From assembly GCA_902766015.1 (NCBI GenBank), contig CACXCC010000001.1, positions 1 to 43,669 of the forward strand: a DNA stretch of 43,669 bases, given 5' to 3'. The notes beneath the pieces are model-generated. The model was not told where the DNA came from, did no database searches, and saw only the letters and a list, made by a program, of their open reading frames with translations. Source of the DNA: an uncultured Veillonellaceae bacterium. Lineage in GTDB: Bacteria > Bacillota > Negativicutes > Selenomonadales > Selenomonadaceae. Position numbers and translations under genes: made by a program. Below are positions 24,444 through 32,618 of this stretch, piece after piece; the first letter of the stretch is position 1; each line of letters begins with the position of its first letter.

Positions 24444-25490
24444 TTGGATAAGGAACATATCTTTTTTGAAAATTATGCGGCAACATGGGACACGGTACGC
24501 GGAGAAAATCCGCCGCTTTTGACGCGTCTCGTGTTGTTTGCAGGCTTGGCGCGGGGTGCCCGTGTCCTTGATGTCGGCTGCGGCACGGGGACGCTGGCAC
24601 CTTATCTCTTGCGGGCGGTCGGTGAAGAAGGTCAGGTCGAGGAACTGGATTATTCGCATCAGATGCTGCTGCAGGCGAAGAAAAAGCTGAACGGGTATAA
24701 AAATGTAGCGTATACGGAGAAAAATATACTGAAGTACCGTATGGCGGACGCAACGTACGATGCGGTTGTTTGTTTGAACTTTTATCCGCATATTACGTCA
24801 TCGAAAGAAACATTCGTGAGGAAAATGGCGGCGGCGTTAAAACCGGACGGTGCATTGATTATCATGCACGATCTGCCGCGGATGCATGTCAATAACTGGA
24901 ATGAACGTCAGCCGGATTTTGACGCCGGGGCTTTGCCGCCGGTGGATATTATGACGACACTGCTCATTACGGCAGGGCTTACCGTTACCATCGCTATGGA
25001 TACGGATGAATTTTATTTCATCAAAGCCGTCAAACAGCAGCGGGATCATTATGAGGAATATGCGGAACCGGACTGGTCGGATGAAAAAGCGGTGTCGCAT
25101 CTGCGGGCTCATTTGGACGGGCATATCCGCGGCCTTGCCGAGCATACCCACGATGAGGTCGAACCGCATGTGCATCCGCACGAGCATGAACATCCGCACG
25201 ATGAGGAGCATCATCACGGACACGTACACAGCCATACGCAGACGAAGATGGTTTTAAACAGGCTGGCACGGATCAGCGGTCATATTGAAGCGGTCAAGCG
25301 CATGGTGGAAGACGGGCGTGACTGCAGTGAAGTTCTCATTCAGCTTGCCGCCGTCGATTCCGCTTTGGTGAGTGTCGGCAAAGTCATTCTGAGTGATCAT
25401 ATCGACCATTGTATTGTGGACGCGATTCATGATAATGACACGAAGGCTGTCGAAAACCTGAAAAAAGCGATCAATACCTTTATTAAATGA
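24444..25490 (+). CDS. SAM methyltransferase fused to His-rich linker and CsoR/RcnR-type metal sensor
   Basis: A 348-residue three-part protein. Residues 1-200 are a class I methyltransferase (FFENYAATWDTVRG; motif I VLDVGCGTGTL at 41-51; LKPDGALIIMHDLPRMH). Residues 231-265 are a linker with 14 histidines between 234 and 264. Residues 266-346 match the CsoR/RcnR (DUF156) fold: LNRLARISGHIEAVKRMVEDGRDC … LSDHIDHCIVDAI. C294, H319 and C323 have the same spacing (25 and 4) as the copper ligands of mycobacterial CsoR. There is no in-frame ATG near the front. TTG at 24444 is chosen, with GGGGG at 24431-24435 upstream. I know no characterised protein of this architecture. It may be a metal-controlled enzyme, an autoregulating repressor, or both. 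Confidence 0.87.
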   Translation: MDKEHIFFENYAATWDTVRGENPPLLTRLVLFAGLARGARVLDVGCGTGTLAPYLLRAVGEEGQVEELDYSHQMLLQAKKKLNGYKNVAYTEKNILKYRMADATYDAVVCLNFYPHITSSKETFVRKMAAALKPDGALIIMHDLPRMHVNNWNERQPDFDAGALPPVDIMTTLLITAGLTVTIAMDTDEFYFIKAVKQQRDHYEEYAEPDWSDEKAVSHLRAHLDGHIRGLAEHTHDEVEPHVHPHEHEHPHDEEHHHGHVHSHTQTKMVLNRLARISGHIEAVKRMVEDGRDCSEVLIQLAAVDSALVSVGKVILSDHIDHCIVDAIHDNDTKAVENLKKAINTFIK

Positions 25491-25504
25491 CGGTTAGAAA
25501 AGAG

Positions 25505-25533
25505 CTGTCTGCGGGATTCCGCAGGCAGTTTTT
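25505..25533 (+). terminator. Terminator after the fusion gene
   Basis: CTGTCTGCGG (25505-25514) pairs with CCGCAGGCAG (25519-25528), with one G-T pair, and is followed by TTTTT. It lies 15 bases after the stop codon. Confidence 0.88.
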
Positions 25534-25535
25534 GT

Positions 25536-25541
25536 TATAAT
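25536..25541 (+). promoter_or_regulatory. -10 box of the secreted protein gene
   Basis: TATAAT at 25536-25541 lies 45 bases before the ATG. The -35 position falls in the preceding terminator hairpin and is not recognisable, so promoter strength is uncertain. Confidence 0.4.
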
Positions 25542-25585
25542 AGAACAAAGTAAGGAATAAATCCATAAAGGGAAGAGGTGTTTTT

Positions 25586-26881
25586 ATGATACGATCATGC
25601 GTCAGGTTTTGTCTCGGGCTGTTCTTCGGTACCGTGTTGACCGTCTGCGGGATGGCGTCAGAACCGGTTATTGCTTCGGCTCACGGCAATATTTGGATGG
25701 ATCTCAACGCAGACGAGAATGAGCGCGTGACGAATTTCCGCCGGATCATCCTGTTTCCGCTCAGTGACACGGAGTCGCTTGACGGTCATGCGGACCGGTA
25801 TCGGTCATGGAATGACGAACTCGCCAAACGGCTCGATCGGCGTATCAAGAACACGGACTTTATCCGCTTTGAAAATCCTAATAAAGACGGCAGCTCGGAC
25901 AAGAAAAAGGGAAAGAATTGGATTACAACGGATGATCCCCGCTATAGTCTGTTACAGCATTTCCCCGATGAAGAATCCCGCGCCGAAGCCGTTTACGAAT
26001 CGGATGGGGCGGACGGATATCTGTTGCCGCATTTGGGCAGGTGTTACGAGCGCACGGAAGTTTCTCCCGCGACGTGGACAACCGTCGAAATGGAAAGCTA
26101 CTATGAGATCGAAAACGGACCGCACGGTGACTCGGGAGCGCGGCATTACCGGAGTTGGTATGTAAACCATCTGATTCCCGCGAGTGAGCAGAAGCAGCAG
26201 GTCATGGATCTTGACTTCACGGTCTATAATGCGCGTACGCATCAAAAAGCCCTGACACTCATCGATCATTACCGTTGCTACGGTGTTGATGAATCACATG
26301 CGTTTGAGCAAGCCGTGAAAAATTTTGCCGGGGATTGGAGCCGCCTGAAAAAACAAAAAGAGCGGGATATTCCGCAGGGAGCGCCGACGCTGAGTCTTCG
26401 CGATCTTGTCCTGCCGGAGAAGGCGTCAAAGGATGACTTTGCAGTAAAAACCGTCGATTATGCCTATCGGGATGAAGCGAGGGACACACTGAAACGGGTC
26501 AAGGTGCTGGCGGGAACGGATAACAGCCGCTATTCGGTCACGGGCACGATTTACTCCTATGATTGCGACGAGCGCTGGATCGAGCCGTCGGCTTCGACAA
26601 GTCCGAGCCTGCAATGGACGGATACGTTTACCTGGCGTGATCGAGACGGCAAGGAACATACGGGAGAGCGCCGGTATTACCGCTCTGAAATTACGGACCA
26701 CTACGGTTATCATCAGCCGTATTATCATGTCCGGGCGACGCTCCGCCTTGTGGACAATTTGACGGGAGAGGCGGTCTTTTCGCAGACGTACGAACGGGAG
26801 GATACCGAACGTTATGCCAATGCCTTGCGCAACATGTTCGGTGATTTTTTCCGTGAAGTTGACCACAGGATCGGGATTTGA
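25586..26881 (+). CDS. Secreted protein of unknown function with internal duplication
   Basis: I do not recognise the family. The 431-residue product has a signal peptide (hydrophobic 8-24, likely cleavage near ASA at 30-32) and no further membrane segment, so it should be periplasmic or secreted. Residues about 142-251 and 315-421 look like diverged copies of one unit. Each has a C.ER segment, then ARHYRSWYVNH or RRYYRSEITDH, then a Phe/Leu-rich strand with N-x-x-T-x-x-A, and ends in an A..N..GD helix. A Lys-rich stretch sits at 106-110. An ATG with GGGAAGAGG upstream starts it. It is monocistronic between two terminators, so neighbours give no hint. Confidence 0.8.
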   Translation: MIRSCVRFCLGLFFGTVLTVCGMASEPVIASAHGNIWMDLNADENERVTNFRRIILFPLSDTESLDGHADRYRSWNDELAKRLDRRIKNTDFIRFENPNKDGSSDKKKGKNWITTDDPRYSLLQHFPDEESRAEAVYESDGADGYLLPHLGRCYERTEVSPATWTTVEMESYYEIENGPHGDSGARHYRSWYVNHLIPASEQKQQVMDLDFTVYNARTHQKALTLIDHYRCYGVDESHAFEQAVKNFAGDWSRLKKQKERDIPQGAPTLSLRDLVLPEKASKDDFAVKTVDYAYRDEARDTLKRVKVLAGTDNSRYSVTGTIYSYDCDERWIEPSASTSPSLQWTDTFTWRDRDGKEHTGERRYYRSEITDHYGYHQPYYHVRATLRLVDNLTGEAVFSQTYEREDTERYANALRNMFGDFFREVDHRIGI

Positions 26882-26888
26882 AAATCGG

Positions 26889-26925
26889 GACTCTGTCACC
26901 CGTGACGGTGACGGAGTCTTTTTTT
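26889..26925 (+). terminator. Terminator of the secreted protein gene
   Basis: GACTCTGTCACC (26889-26900) pairs with GGTGACGGAGTC (26907-26918), with one T-G pair, around a 6-base loop. It is followed by seven Ts, eight bases past the stop codon. Confidence 0.92.
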
Positions 26926-26935
26926 GACATCAAGT

Positions 26936-26964
26936 TTGACTTTTTGTCATTTGTGTAGTATAGT
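26936..26964 (+). promoter_or_regulatory. htpG promoter
   Basis: TTGACT (26936-26941) and TATAGT (26959-26964) with a 17-base spacer. The CIRCE operator begins 11 bases after the -10 box, so it covers the expected start of transcription. Confidence 0.75.
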
Positions 26965-26975
26965 AGTACCAGAAA

Positions 26976-27002
26976 TTAGCACTCGCGACCTTTGAGTGCT
27001 AA
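26976..27002. promoter_or_regulatory. CIRCE element (HrcA operator)
   Basis: TTAGCACTC (26976-26984), nine bases, then GAGTGCTAA (26994-27002): a perfect CIRCE inverted repeat. HrcA binding here would repress htpG and release it on heat shock. hrcA itself is not in the window. Confidence 0.97.
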
Positions 27003-27033
27003 ACTCATTACCAAAGGAAAGGCAGAGGAAGAT

Positions 27034-29007
27034 ATGGCGAAAGAAACGCATGAATTTCAGGCAGAAACCAAAGAACTGCTGGATCTGATGATCCATTCCA
27101 TTTATACGAATCACGAGATTTTTTTGCGGGAGCTCATTTCGAATGCATCGGATGCTCTCGATAAACTGCATTTTGAGAGTCTGACGGATCAGGAACTGCT
27201 CGGCGGAGACAAAACGTTCGAGATCCTGCTGACGACGGACAAAGACAAACACACGCTGACGATTGACGACAGCGGTATCGGTATGACGCGTCAGGAAGTC
27301 GTTGACAATATCGGCACGATAGCCAAATCCGGCACGAAAGCCTTTATGGCAAAACTCAAGGAAGCGAAAGCGGAGAACGAAGCGCTGACGGATAAAGAAA
27401 TGATCGGTCAGTTCGGTGTCGGCTTCTATTCGGCATTTATGGTCGCCGATCACGTCGTCATCGAAACGCGTAAAGCCGGTGAAAAATCGGGCGTGCGCTG
27501 GGAATCGGACGGCAGCGGTTCGTATACGATCGAAGACTGCGAAAAGAAAATGCGCGGCACGAACATCACGTTGACGCTCAATCCGGCATACTGCGGCGGC
27601 GCAGGAGAAAACGGCGAGGAACACGAAAACTTCCTCGATCCGAACCGCATCCGCGCCCTCGTCAAGAAATACTCGGACTATGTCCGCTATCCGATCAAAA
27701 TGGATGTCGAAGTCGAAGAAGTCCTCAAAGACAAAGACGGCAAACCGGTTGACGACGGCAAGACGGTCAAAACGACGAAGACGGAAACACTGAACTCGAT
27801 GCAGCCGCTCTGGACGCGTCCGAAAGCGGAGATCAAAGAAGACGAGTACAACGAATTCTTCCAAAATCAGTTCCACGAATGGGAAAAACCGATGGAAGTC
27901 TTCCATATTAAAGCGGAAGGTACGGTCGAATATACGGCGCTCCTCGCTATCCCGGCCAACGCTCCGTATAATCTGTACCAGAAGGATTACGAACCGGGTC
28001 TGCAGCTCTATTCGCGTCATGTCTTCATCATGGACAAATGCAAAGATTTGCTGCCGGAGTATCTGCATTTCATGAAAGGTCTCGTCGATTCGCCGGATCT
28101 TTCGCTGAATATTTCGCGTGAACTCTTGCAGCAGAGCCGCGAACTGAAAGCCATCAGTCGTGCATTGGAGAAAAACATCCTCAAGACGCTCGCGCGTAAG
28201 CTCAAAAATAAACGCGAGGACTACGAGAAATTCTGGAACGAGTTCGGCAAATCGTTTAAGATCGGCGTTTACAACAGTCTCTATACGGGTTCGGATGCCG
28301 TTGACAAACTCAAAGATTTGCTGCTGTTCATGAGCTCGAAGGAAGGCAAACTCGTCACGTTGAAGGAATACCGTGACCGCATGCCGGAATCACAGAAGAA
28401 GATCTACTACGCGGCGGCAAAAGATAAGGAAACGATCGAGCATCTGCCGCAGATGGAGCAGCTTCGCGACAAGGGCATCGAAGTCCTGTATCTCCTCGAT
28501 CCGGTTGATGAGTTCACGATCGAGACGATCCATGCCTATGACGGCAAGGAATTCCAGTCAATCAGCCGCGGCGACCTCGATCTCGGTGACGCCGAGTCGG
28601 AACAAGCGAAGAAAGAACTCGGCGACATCGCGAAGAAGAACGACGATCTCATCCGTGATGTCAAAAACACACTCGGCGAGCGCGTGACGGATGTCAAAGT
28701 CACGGACCGCCTCAAATCGAGTGCCGTCTGCCTCGTTGCAGACTCCGCAGGTCCGTCCCTGACGATGGAGCAGGCCTTTGCCGACATGAAGAATCCGCTC
28801 TTCAAGGCGCGCCGCATCCTCGAGATCAATCCGCATCACAAACTGTTCGAACGTCTGCAGGCGATTTATACGGCAGGCGGTAAGGACAGCGAGGATTTCA
28901 AGGATTACTGCGATCTGCTTTACGATCAGGCACTGATGCTTGACGGCATGATGCCGGACGATCCGGTCCGTTTCGCCGGTCAGCTTGCCAAATTGATGGA
29001 GAAATAA
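27034..29007 (+). CDS. htpG: Molecular chaperone HtpG (Hsp90)
   Basis: ATP-dependent cytoplasmic chaperone of 657 residues. The N-terminal GHKL ATPase domain shows ELISNASDALDKL, DSGIGMTRQEVVDNIGTIAKSGTKAF and GQFGVGFYSAFMVAD. The middle domain contains LYSRHVFIMD and LNISRELLQQSRELKAI. The C-terminal dimerisation domain ends near the LMEK terminus. The ATG at 27034 follows AGAGGAAG and gives the usual N-terminus MAKETHEFQAETKELLDLMIHSIY. An upstream in-frame codon at 26992 lies inside the CIRCE element and is not a start. Regulation by HrcA/CIRCE is directly visible. The gene is monocistronic. Confidence 0.97.
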   Translation: MAKETHEFQAETKELLDLMIHSIYTNHEIFLRELISNASDALDKLHFESLTDQELLGGDKTFEILLTTDKDKHTLTIDDSGIGMTRQEVVDNIGTIAKSGTKAFMAKLKEAKAENEALTDKEMIGQFGVGFYSAFMVADHVVIETRKAGEKSGVRWESDGSGSYTIEDCEKKMRGTNITLTLNPAYCGGAGENGEEHENFLDPNRIRALVKKYSDYVRYPIKMDVEVEEVLKDKDGKPVDDGKTVKTTKTETLNSMQPLWTRPKAEIKEDEYNEFFQNQFHEWEKPMEVFHIKAEGTVEYTALLAIPANAPYNLYQKDYEPGLQLYSRHVFIMDKCKDLLPEYLHFMKGLVDSPDLSLNISRELLQQSRELKAISRALEKNILKTLARKLKNKREDYEKFWNEFGKSFKIGVYNSLYTGSDAVDKLKDLLLFMSSKEGKLVTLKEYRDRMPESQKKIYYAAAKDKETIEHLPQMEQLRDKGIEVLYLLDPVDEFTIETIHAYDGKEFQSISRGDLDLGDAESEQAKKELGDIAKKNDDLIRDVKNTLGERVTDVKVTDRLKSSAVCLVADSAGPSLTMEQAFADMKNPLFKARRILEINPHHKLFERLQAIYTAGGKDSEDFKDYCDLLYDQALMLDGMMPDDPVRFAGQLAKLMEK

Positions 29008-29019
29008 ATGCATAAGGGG

Positions 29020-29056
29020 GCGCAGAGTGCACATACGTGACTCTGCGTCTTTTTTC
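29020..29056 (+). terminator. htpG terminator
   Basis: CGCAGAGT (29021-29028) pairs with ACTCTGCG (29039-29046), with extra GCAC/GTG pairing inside. It is followed by a T-rich run, 13 bases after the htpG stop. Confidence 0.88.
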
Positions 29057-29072
29057 TTTACCCAAAATTTGA

Positions 29073-29078
29073 TATAAT
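29073..29078 (+). promoter_or_regulatory. -10 box upstream of pepT
   Basis: TATAAT at 29073-29078 lies 38 bases before the pepT ATG. The -35 position falls in the terminator T-run (TTTTTT), giving a weak match. Confidence 0.45.
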
Positions 29079-29116
29079 AATTTGATAGTCTCTGTTGAAC
29101 ACAATGAGGTGAGAAT

Positions 29117-30367
29117 ATGGCAGATCCCATGAGTCAGGAACTTCTCGTCAGGAGATTCCTCGATTATGCTTCATATAACACGCAGTCGTCCGAGAACAGC
29201 GAGTCTTGTCCGAGTACGCCGAATCAGCTTGAACTCGGCCGTCATCTCGTCAATGAACTGCGCGCACTCGGCGCGAAGGATGCATGCCTTGACGAAAACG
29301 GTTACGTGACGGCGACGATTCCGGATAACGGCGCTCCCGAAGCGCCGGTGCTCGGACTCATCGCCCATCTTGATACGAGTCCGGATGCGCCGGGCGGTCC
29401 CGTCAAGGCGCGGCTCGTCAGGACGTATGACGGCGGTGATATCGTACTGAACGAAAAGGAAAACATCGTCCTGTCACCGACGGATTATCCGGAACTGCTT
29501 CGTTACCGCTGCGGCGATATCCTTGTGACAGACGGTACGACGCTTTTGGGCGCGGATGACAAAGCCGGGGTAACCGCGATCGTTTCGGCGGCGGAATATC
29601 TTCTGCATCATCCGGAGATCCGCCACGGCAAGATCCGCATCGGCATCACGCCGGACGAAGAAATCGGTCGCGGCACGAGTCATTTTGACGTCGCGTCATT
29701 CGGCGCCGATTTCGCTTATACGGTTGACGGCGGCGCCATCGGCGGCATGGAGTATGAGAACTTCAACGCGGCTAACGCAACGATCACGATCAAAGGGCGC
29801 AGTTCGCATACGGGTGATGCCAAAGGCAAAATGAAAAACGCCGTGGGAATTGCCGCGGAATTCCAGCAGATGCTTCCGGCCGGGGAAAAACCGGAGTTTA
29901 CGGAGAGATATGAGGGCTTTTTCCATGTCGCGCATGTCACAGCAACGACAGAAGAGGCCGAAATCATGATTCTCGTACGTGACTTTGACCGTGACGGTTT
30001 TGCGCGCCGCAAGGCCCTGTTGCAGCAGATCGCGGATTTTCTCAATGTCAAGTACGGCGAGGGAACGGTTACGGTTGACAGTCACGACGTCTACTATAAT
30101 ATGAAAGAAAAGATCACGCTCGTGCCGCAGCTCGTGACACTTGCGGATGAAGCGATGCGAAAAGTCGGTGTAACGCCCGTACACGCGCCGATTCGCGGTG
30201 GCACGGACGGAGCGGTGCTCACGTACCGCGGACTGCCGTGTCCGAATCTTTTTTCGGGCGGTGAAAATTACCACAGCCGCTTTGAGTATCTGCCCGTTTA
30301 TTCACTTCAGAAAGCAGCGGAAACCGTCCTGCAGATTATGCAGGACGCGGCGGAATGGGAGCGATAA
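29117..30367 (+). CDS. pepT: Peptidase T (tripeptide aminopeptidase)
   Basis: Zinc-dependent M20B peptidase that removes the N-terminal residue of tripeptides in the cytoplasm. The 416 residues include LIAHLDTSPDAPG (H84, D86), LLGADDKAGVTAIVSAAEYL, TPDEEIGRGTSHFD (the catalytic Glu pair), YTVDGG and PIRGGTDGAVLTYRGLPCPNLFSGGENYHSRFEY. All metal and active-site segments are present and the length is standard. The ATG at 29117 has GAGGTGAG upstream. It leads a run of tightly packed genes through rlmN. Confidence 0.95.
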   Translation: MADPMSQELLVRRFLDYASYNTQSSENSESCPSTPNQLELGRHLVNELRALGAKDACLDENGYVTATIPDNGAPEAPVLGLIAHLDTSPDAPGGPVKARLVRTYDGGDIVLNEKENIVLSPTDYPELLRYRCGDILVTDGTTLLGADDKAGVTAIVSAAEYLLHHPEIRHGKIRIGITPDEEIGRGTSHFDVASFGADFAYTVDGGAIGGMEYENFNAANATITIKGRSSHTGDAKGKMKNAVGIAAEFQQMLPAGEKPEFTERYEGFFHVAHVTATTEEAEIMILVRDFDRDGFARRKALLQQIADFLNVKYGEGTVTVDSHDVYYNMKEKITLVPQLVTLADEAMRKVGVTPVHAPIRGGTDGAVLTYRGLPCPNLFSGGENYHSRFEYLPVYSLQKAAETVLQIMQDAAEWER

Positions 30368-30370
30368 ACC

Positions 30371-31201
30371 ATGAAGATCATTGACGCACATTTGCATGTT
30401 TTTCCGCATGAGGAATACGCGGAACGCATCGCGCGGGCCGCAAATCACGAAAATTCGTTGACGCATCTCAAAAGCGTGTACGAAGATCTCGGCATTATCG
30501 GCGGCGTCGTCATGGGGAATCGTCCGCTTGAGGATACGCGGCCGGAGTATGCGCCGTTCCTCGTTTACTGCGTCGGACTCGACCGTATTCCGCTCGGCCC
30601 GGAATACGTCAAAAAACAGGCGAAACTCGTCGAGGAGCATTTTCAAAATCCGCAGTGCGTCGGTCTGAAGCTCTATCCGGGTTATCAGCGGTTTTATATC
30701 TATGAAGATTGGATGGAGCCGTTTTACGAACTCGCGGTCAAATACAACAAGCCGGTTGCGGTTCATACGGGGCTCACGGCGTCCGAGGATGCACTTTTAA
30801 AGTACAGTCATCCGTTTGTGCTGGACGAGGCGGCGACGAAGTTCCGTGACGTTCAGTTCATCATGTGTCATTTCGGCGAACCGTGGTATACAGACGCCGC
30901 GGCCGTTATCGAGAAGAATCCGAATGTCGCCGTTGACCTGTCGGGTATTCTCGAGGGCAAGATTCCCGATTTTGAGGCGTTTACGCGCAAGAAGCATATG
31001 TATCTCGAGCGTATGCGCGGCTGGCTGGAATACCTCGACTGTTACGACCGCTTTATGTTCGGTACGGACTGGCCGCTCGCAAACCTCGAAGACTATATCG
31101 AATTTACGAAATACATGATCCCGTTTGAGCATTGGGATGACGTGTTCTACCGCAATGCCGTGCGGATTTACCATTTACCGTTTACAGGAAAGGAAGCATA
31201 A
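30371..31201 (+). CDS. Amidohydrolase-family TIM-barrel metalloenzyme
   Basis: Amidohydrolase_2-type protein of 276 residues. The N-terminal DAHLHVFP gives the first metal ligand pair. KLYPGYQRFYI, PVAVHTGL, FIMCHFGEPW and the late MFGTDWPLAN (catalytic Asp) follow in the family order. Members hydrolyse or decarboxylate small cyclic or aromatic substrates, and the actual substrate is not predictable. The ATG follows the pepT stop by three bases and precedes def by one base, so it is translated from the same message. Its presence between a peptidase and the deformylase does not define a pathway. Confidence 0.85.
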   Translation: MKIIDAHLHVFPHEEYAERIARAANHENSLTHLKSVYEDLGIIGGVVMGNRPLEDTRPEYAPFLVYCVGLDRIPLGPEYVKKQAKLVEEHFQNPQCVGLKLYPGYQRFYIYEDWMEPFYELAVKYNKPVAVHTGLTASEDALLKYSHPFVLDEAATKFRDVQFIMCHFGEPWYTDAAAVIEKNPNVAVDLSGILEGKIPDFEAFTRKKHMYLERMRGWLEYLDCYDRFMFGTDWPLANLEDYIEFTKYMIPFEHWDDVFYRNAVRIYHLPFTGKEA

Positions 31202-31202
31202 G

Positions 31203-31673
31203 ATGGCAATTCTCGAAATCAAAAAAGCCGGTGACCCGGTACTGAAGGAAGTCTGTCAGCCTGTAGAAGGGCATATCAATAAAAAGATGCGTCAACTGCT
31301 TGACGATATGGCGGAAACGATGTATCAGGCGGACGGAGTCGGACTTGCGGCGCCGCAGGTCGGCATTCCGCTCCGTATCGTTGTCATTGACTGCATGGAT
31401 GATCACGGTCTGCTTGAATTGATCAATCCGAGGATCACGTTCCGCGAGGGCACGGCCACTGACACGGAAGGCTGTCTTTCCGTGCCGGATATCTACGGCG
31501 AAGTCGAGCGTTCCGCTGTCGTCAAAGCCGAATATCTCAATCGCTTCGGCAAGAAACAGCATATTACGGCCAAAGGTCTCCTCGCACGCTGCATTCAGCA
31601 CGAGCTCGATCATCTTGAAGGTCAGCTTTTCATTGACATCGCGCAGAGCCTGCGCAGAAAGGAAAAAGCATGA
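31203..31673 (+). CDS. def: Peptide deformylase
   Basis: Removes the formyl group from N-terminal fMet of nascent proteins. The 156-residue enzyme has motif 1 GVGLAAPQVG (45-54), motif 2 EGCLSVP (metal ligand C91) and motif 3 HELDHL (H133, E134, H137). The ATG at 31203 follows AAAGGAAG, and the start lies two bases after the amidohydrolase stop. The 3' end overlaps fmt as ATGA (31670-31673). The short C-terminus is typical of type 1 enzymes. Pairing with fmt closes the formylation/deformylation cycle. Confidence 0.97.
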   Translation: MAILEIKKAGDPVLKEVCQPVEGHINKKMRQLLDDMAETMYQADGVGLAAPQVGIPLRIVVIDCMDDHGLLELINPRITFREGTATDTEGCLSVPDIYGEVERSAVVKAEYLNRFGKKQHITAKGLLARCIQHELDHLEGQLFIDIAQSLRRKEKA

Positions 31674-32605
31674 AGAAATTCCGTACGGTTTTTATGGGAA
31701 CGCCGGACTTTGCCGTTCCCTGCCTCGCCAAACTCGATGAAATCGCCGACGTCATCGGCGTTGTCACGCAGCCGGATAAACCGCGCGGACGCGGTCATAA
31801 ACTGCAGGCGCCGCCCGTAAAAGTCTGGGCGGAAGAACATAATATCCCCGTTTATCAGCCGAAACGCGTCAAAGCGGCGGATTTCGTGCCGGTGCTTGAA
31901 GAATTGAAACCGGAACTCATCGTTGTCGTCGCGTTCGGTCAGATTTTGTCACAGCAGATCCTTGATATTCCGCAGTACGGCTGTATCAATGTCCACGCGT
32001 CGCTCCTGCCGCATTACCGGGGGGCTGCACCGATGCAGTGGTGCATTATTAACGGTGAGGAAAAAACGGGCGTTACGACGATGTTCATGGACGCCGGACT
32101 TGACACGGGCGATATGCTTTTGAAACGTGAAGTCGAGATCGGTCCTGACATGACGCTTGAGGAACTCCATGACGAACTCAGCGTCACGGGAGCGGAACTG
32201 CTTGCCGATACGCTCGCGAAGCTTTCGGACGGGACGCTTGTGCGTACGCCGCAGACGGGCGAGTCGAACTATGCGCCGATGCTCACAAAGGAAACGGGCT
32301 GTATCGACTGGTCAAAAAACGCGTCTGCCATCCACAATCTCGTGCGCGGACTCAATTCGTGGCCGGGCGCGTATACGCATCTCGGAGACAAGACGTATAA
32401 AATCTGGCGTACGCGCCTGACGGATCATGCCGCAACGGCTGAGCCGGGGACGGTGACGTCAGCCGACAAGAAAACGGGACTCTTTGTCGCCGCCGGTGAC
32501 GTTGACATCGAGATCCTCGAACTGCAGGCTCCGGGCAAAAAGAAGATGAAGGCGGCGGATTATCTCAACGGACATGCGTTCAGCCTGCCCGCCCGCTTCG
32601 CCTAA
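31670..32605 (+). CDS. fmt: Methionyl-tRNA formyltransferase
   Basis: Formylates Met-tRNAi with 10-formyl-tetrahydrofolate to allow initiation. The 311 residues begin with VFMGTPDFAVPCL and contain the catalytic segment NVHASLLPHYRGAAPMQW (Asn, His) and DAGLDTGDML (Asp). They end in the tRNA-binding C-terminal domain (VRGLNSWPGAYTHL, and AADYLNGHAF). The start overlaps def by four bases, giving tight translational coupling. Length and motifs are fully normal. Confidence 0.97.
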   Translation: MKKFRTVFMGTPDFAVPCLAKLDEIADVIGVVTQPDKPRGRGHKLQAPPVKVWAEEHNIPVYQPKRVKAADFVPVLEELKPELIVVVAFGQILSQQILDIPQYGCINVHASLLPHYRGAAPMQWCIINGEEKTGVTTMFMDAGLDTGDMLLKREVEIGPDMTLEELHDELSVTGAELLADTLAKLSDGTLVRTPQTGESNYAPMLTKETGCIDWSKNASAIHNLVRGLNSWPGAYTHLGDKTYKIWRTRLTDHAATAEPGTVTSADKKTGLFVAAGDVDIEILELQAPGKKKMKAADYLNGHAFSLPARFA

Positions 32606-32618
32606 GAGGAGGACTCTT

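Noticed and set aside
26992..27033. Upstream start for HtpG within the CIRCE element
   Set aside because: It would place coding sequence over the operator and transcription start. The ATG at 27034 gives the conserved N-terminus.
26947..28068. A 373-codon open frame on the - strand opposite htpG
   Set aside because: It would run through the htpG promoter and CIRCE and has no recognisable product; it is a shadow of HtpG.
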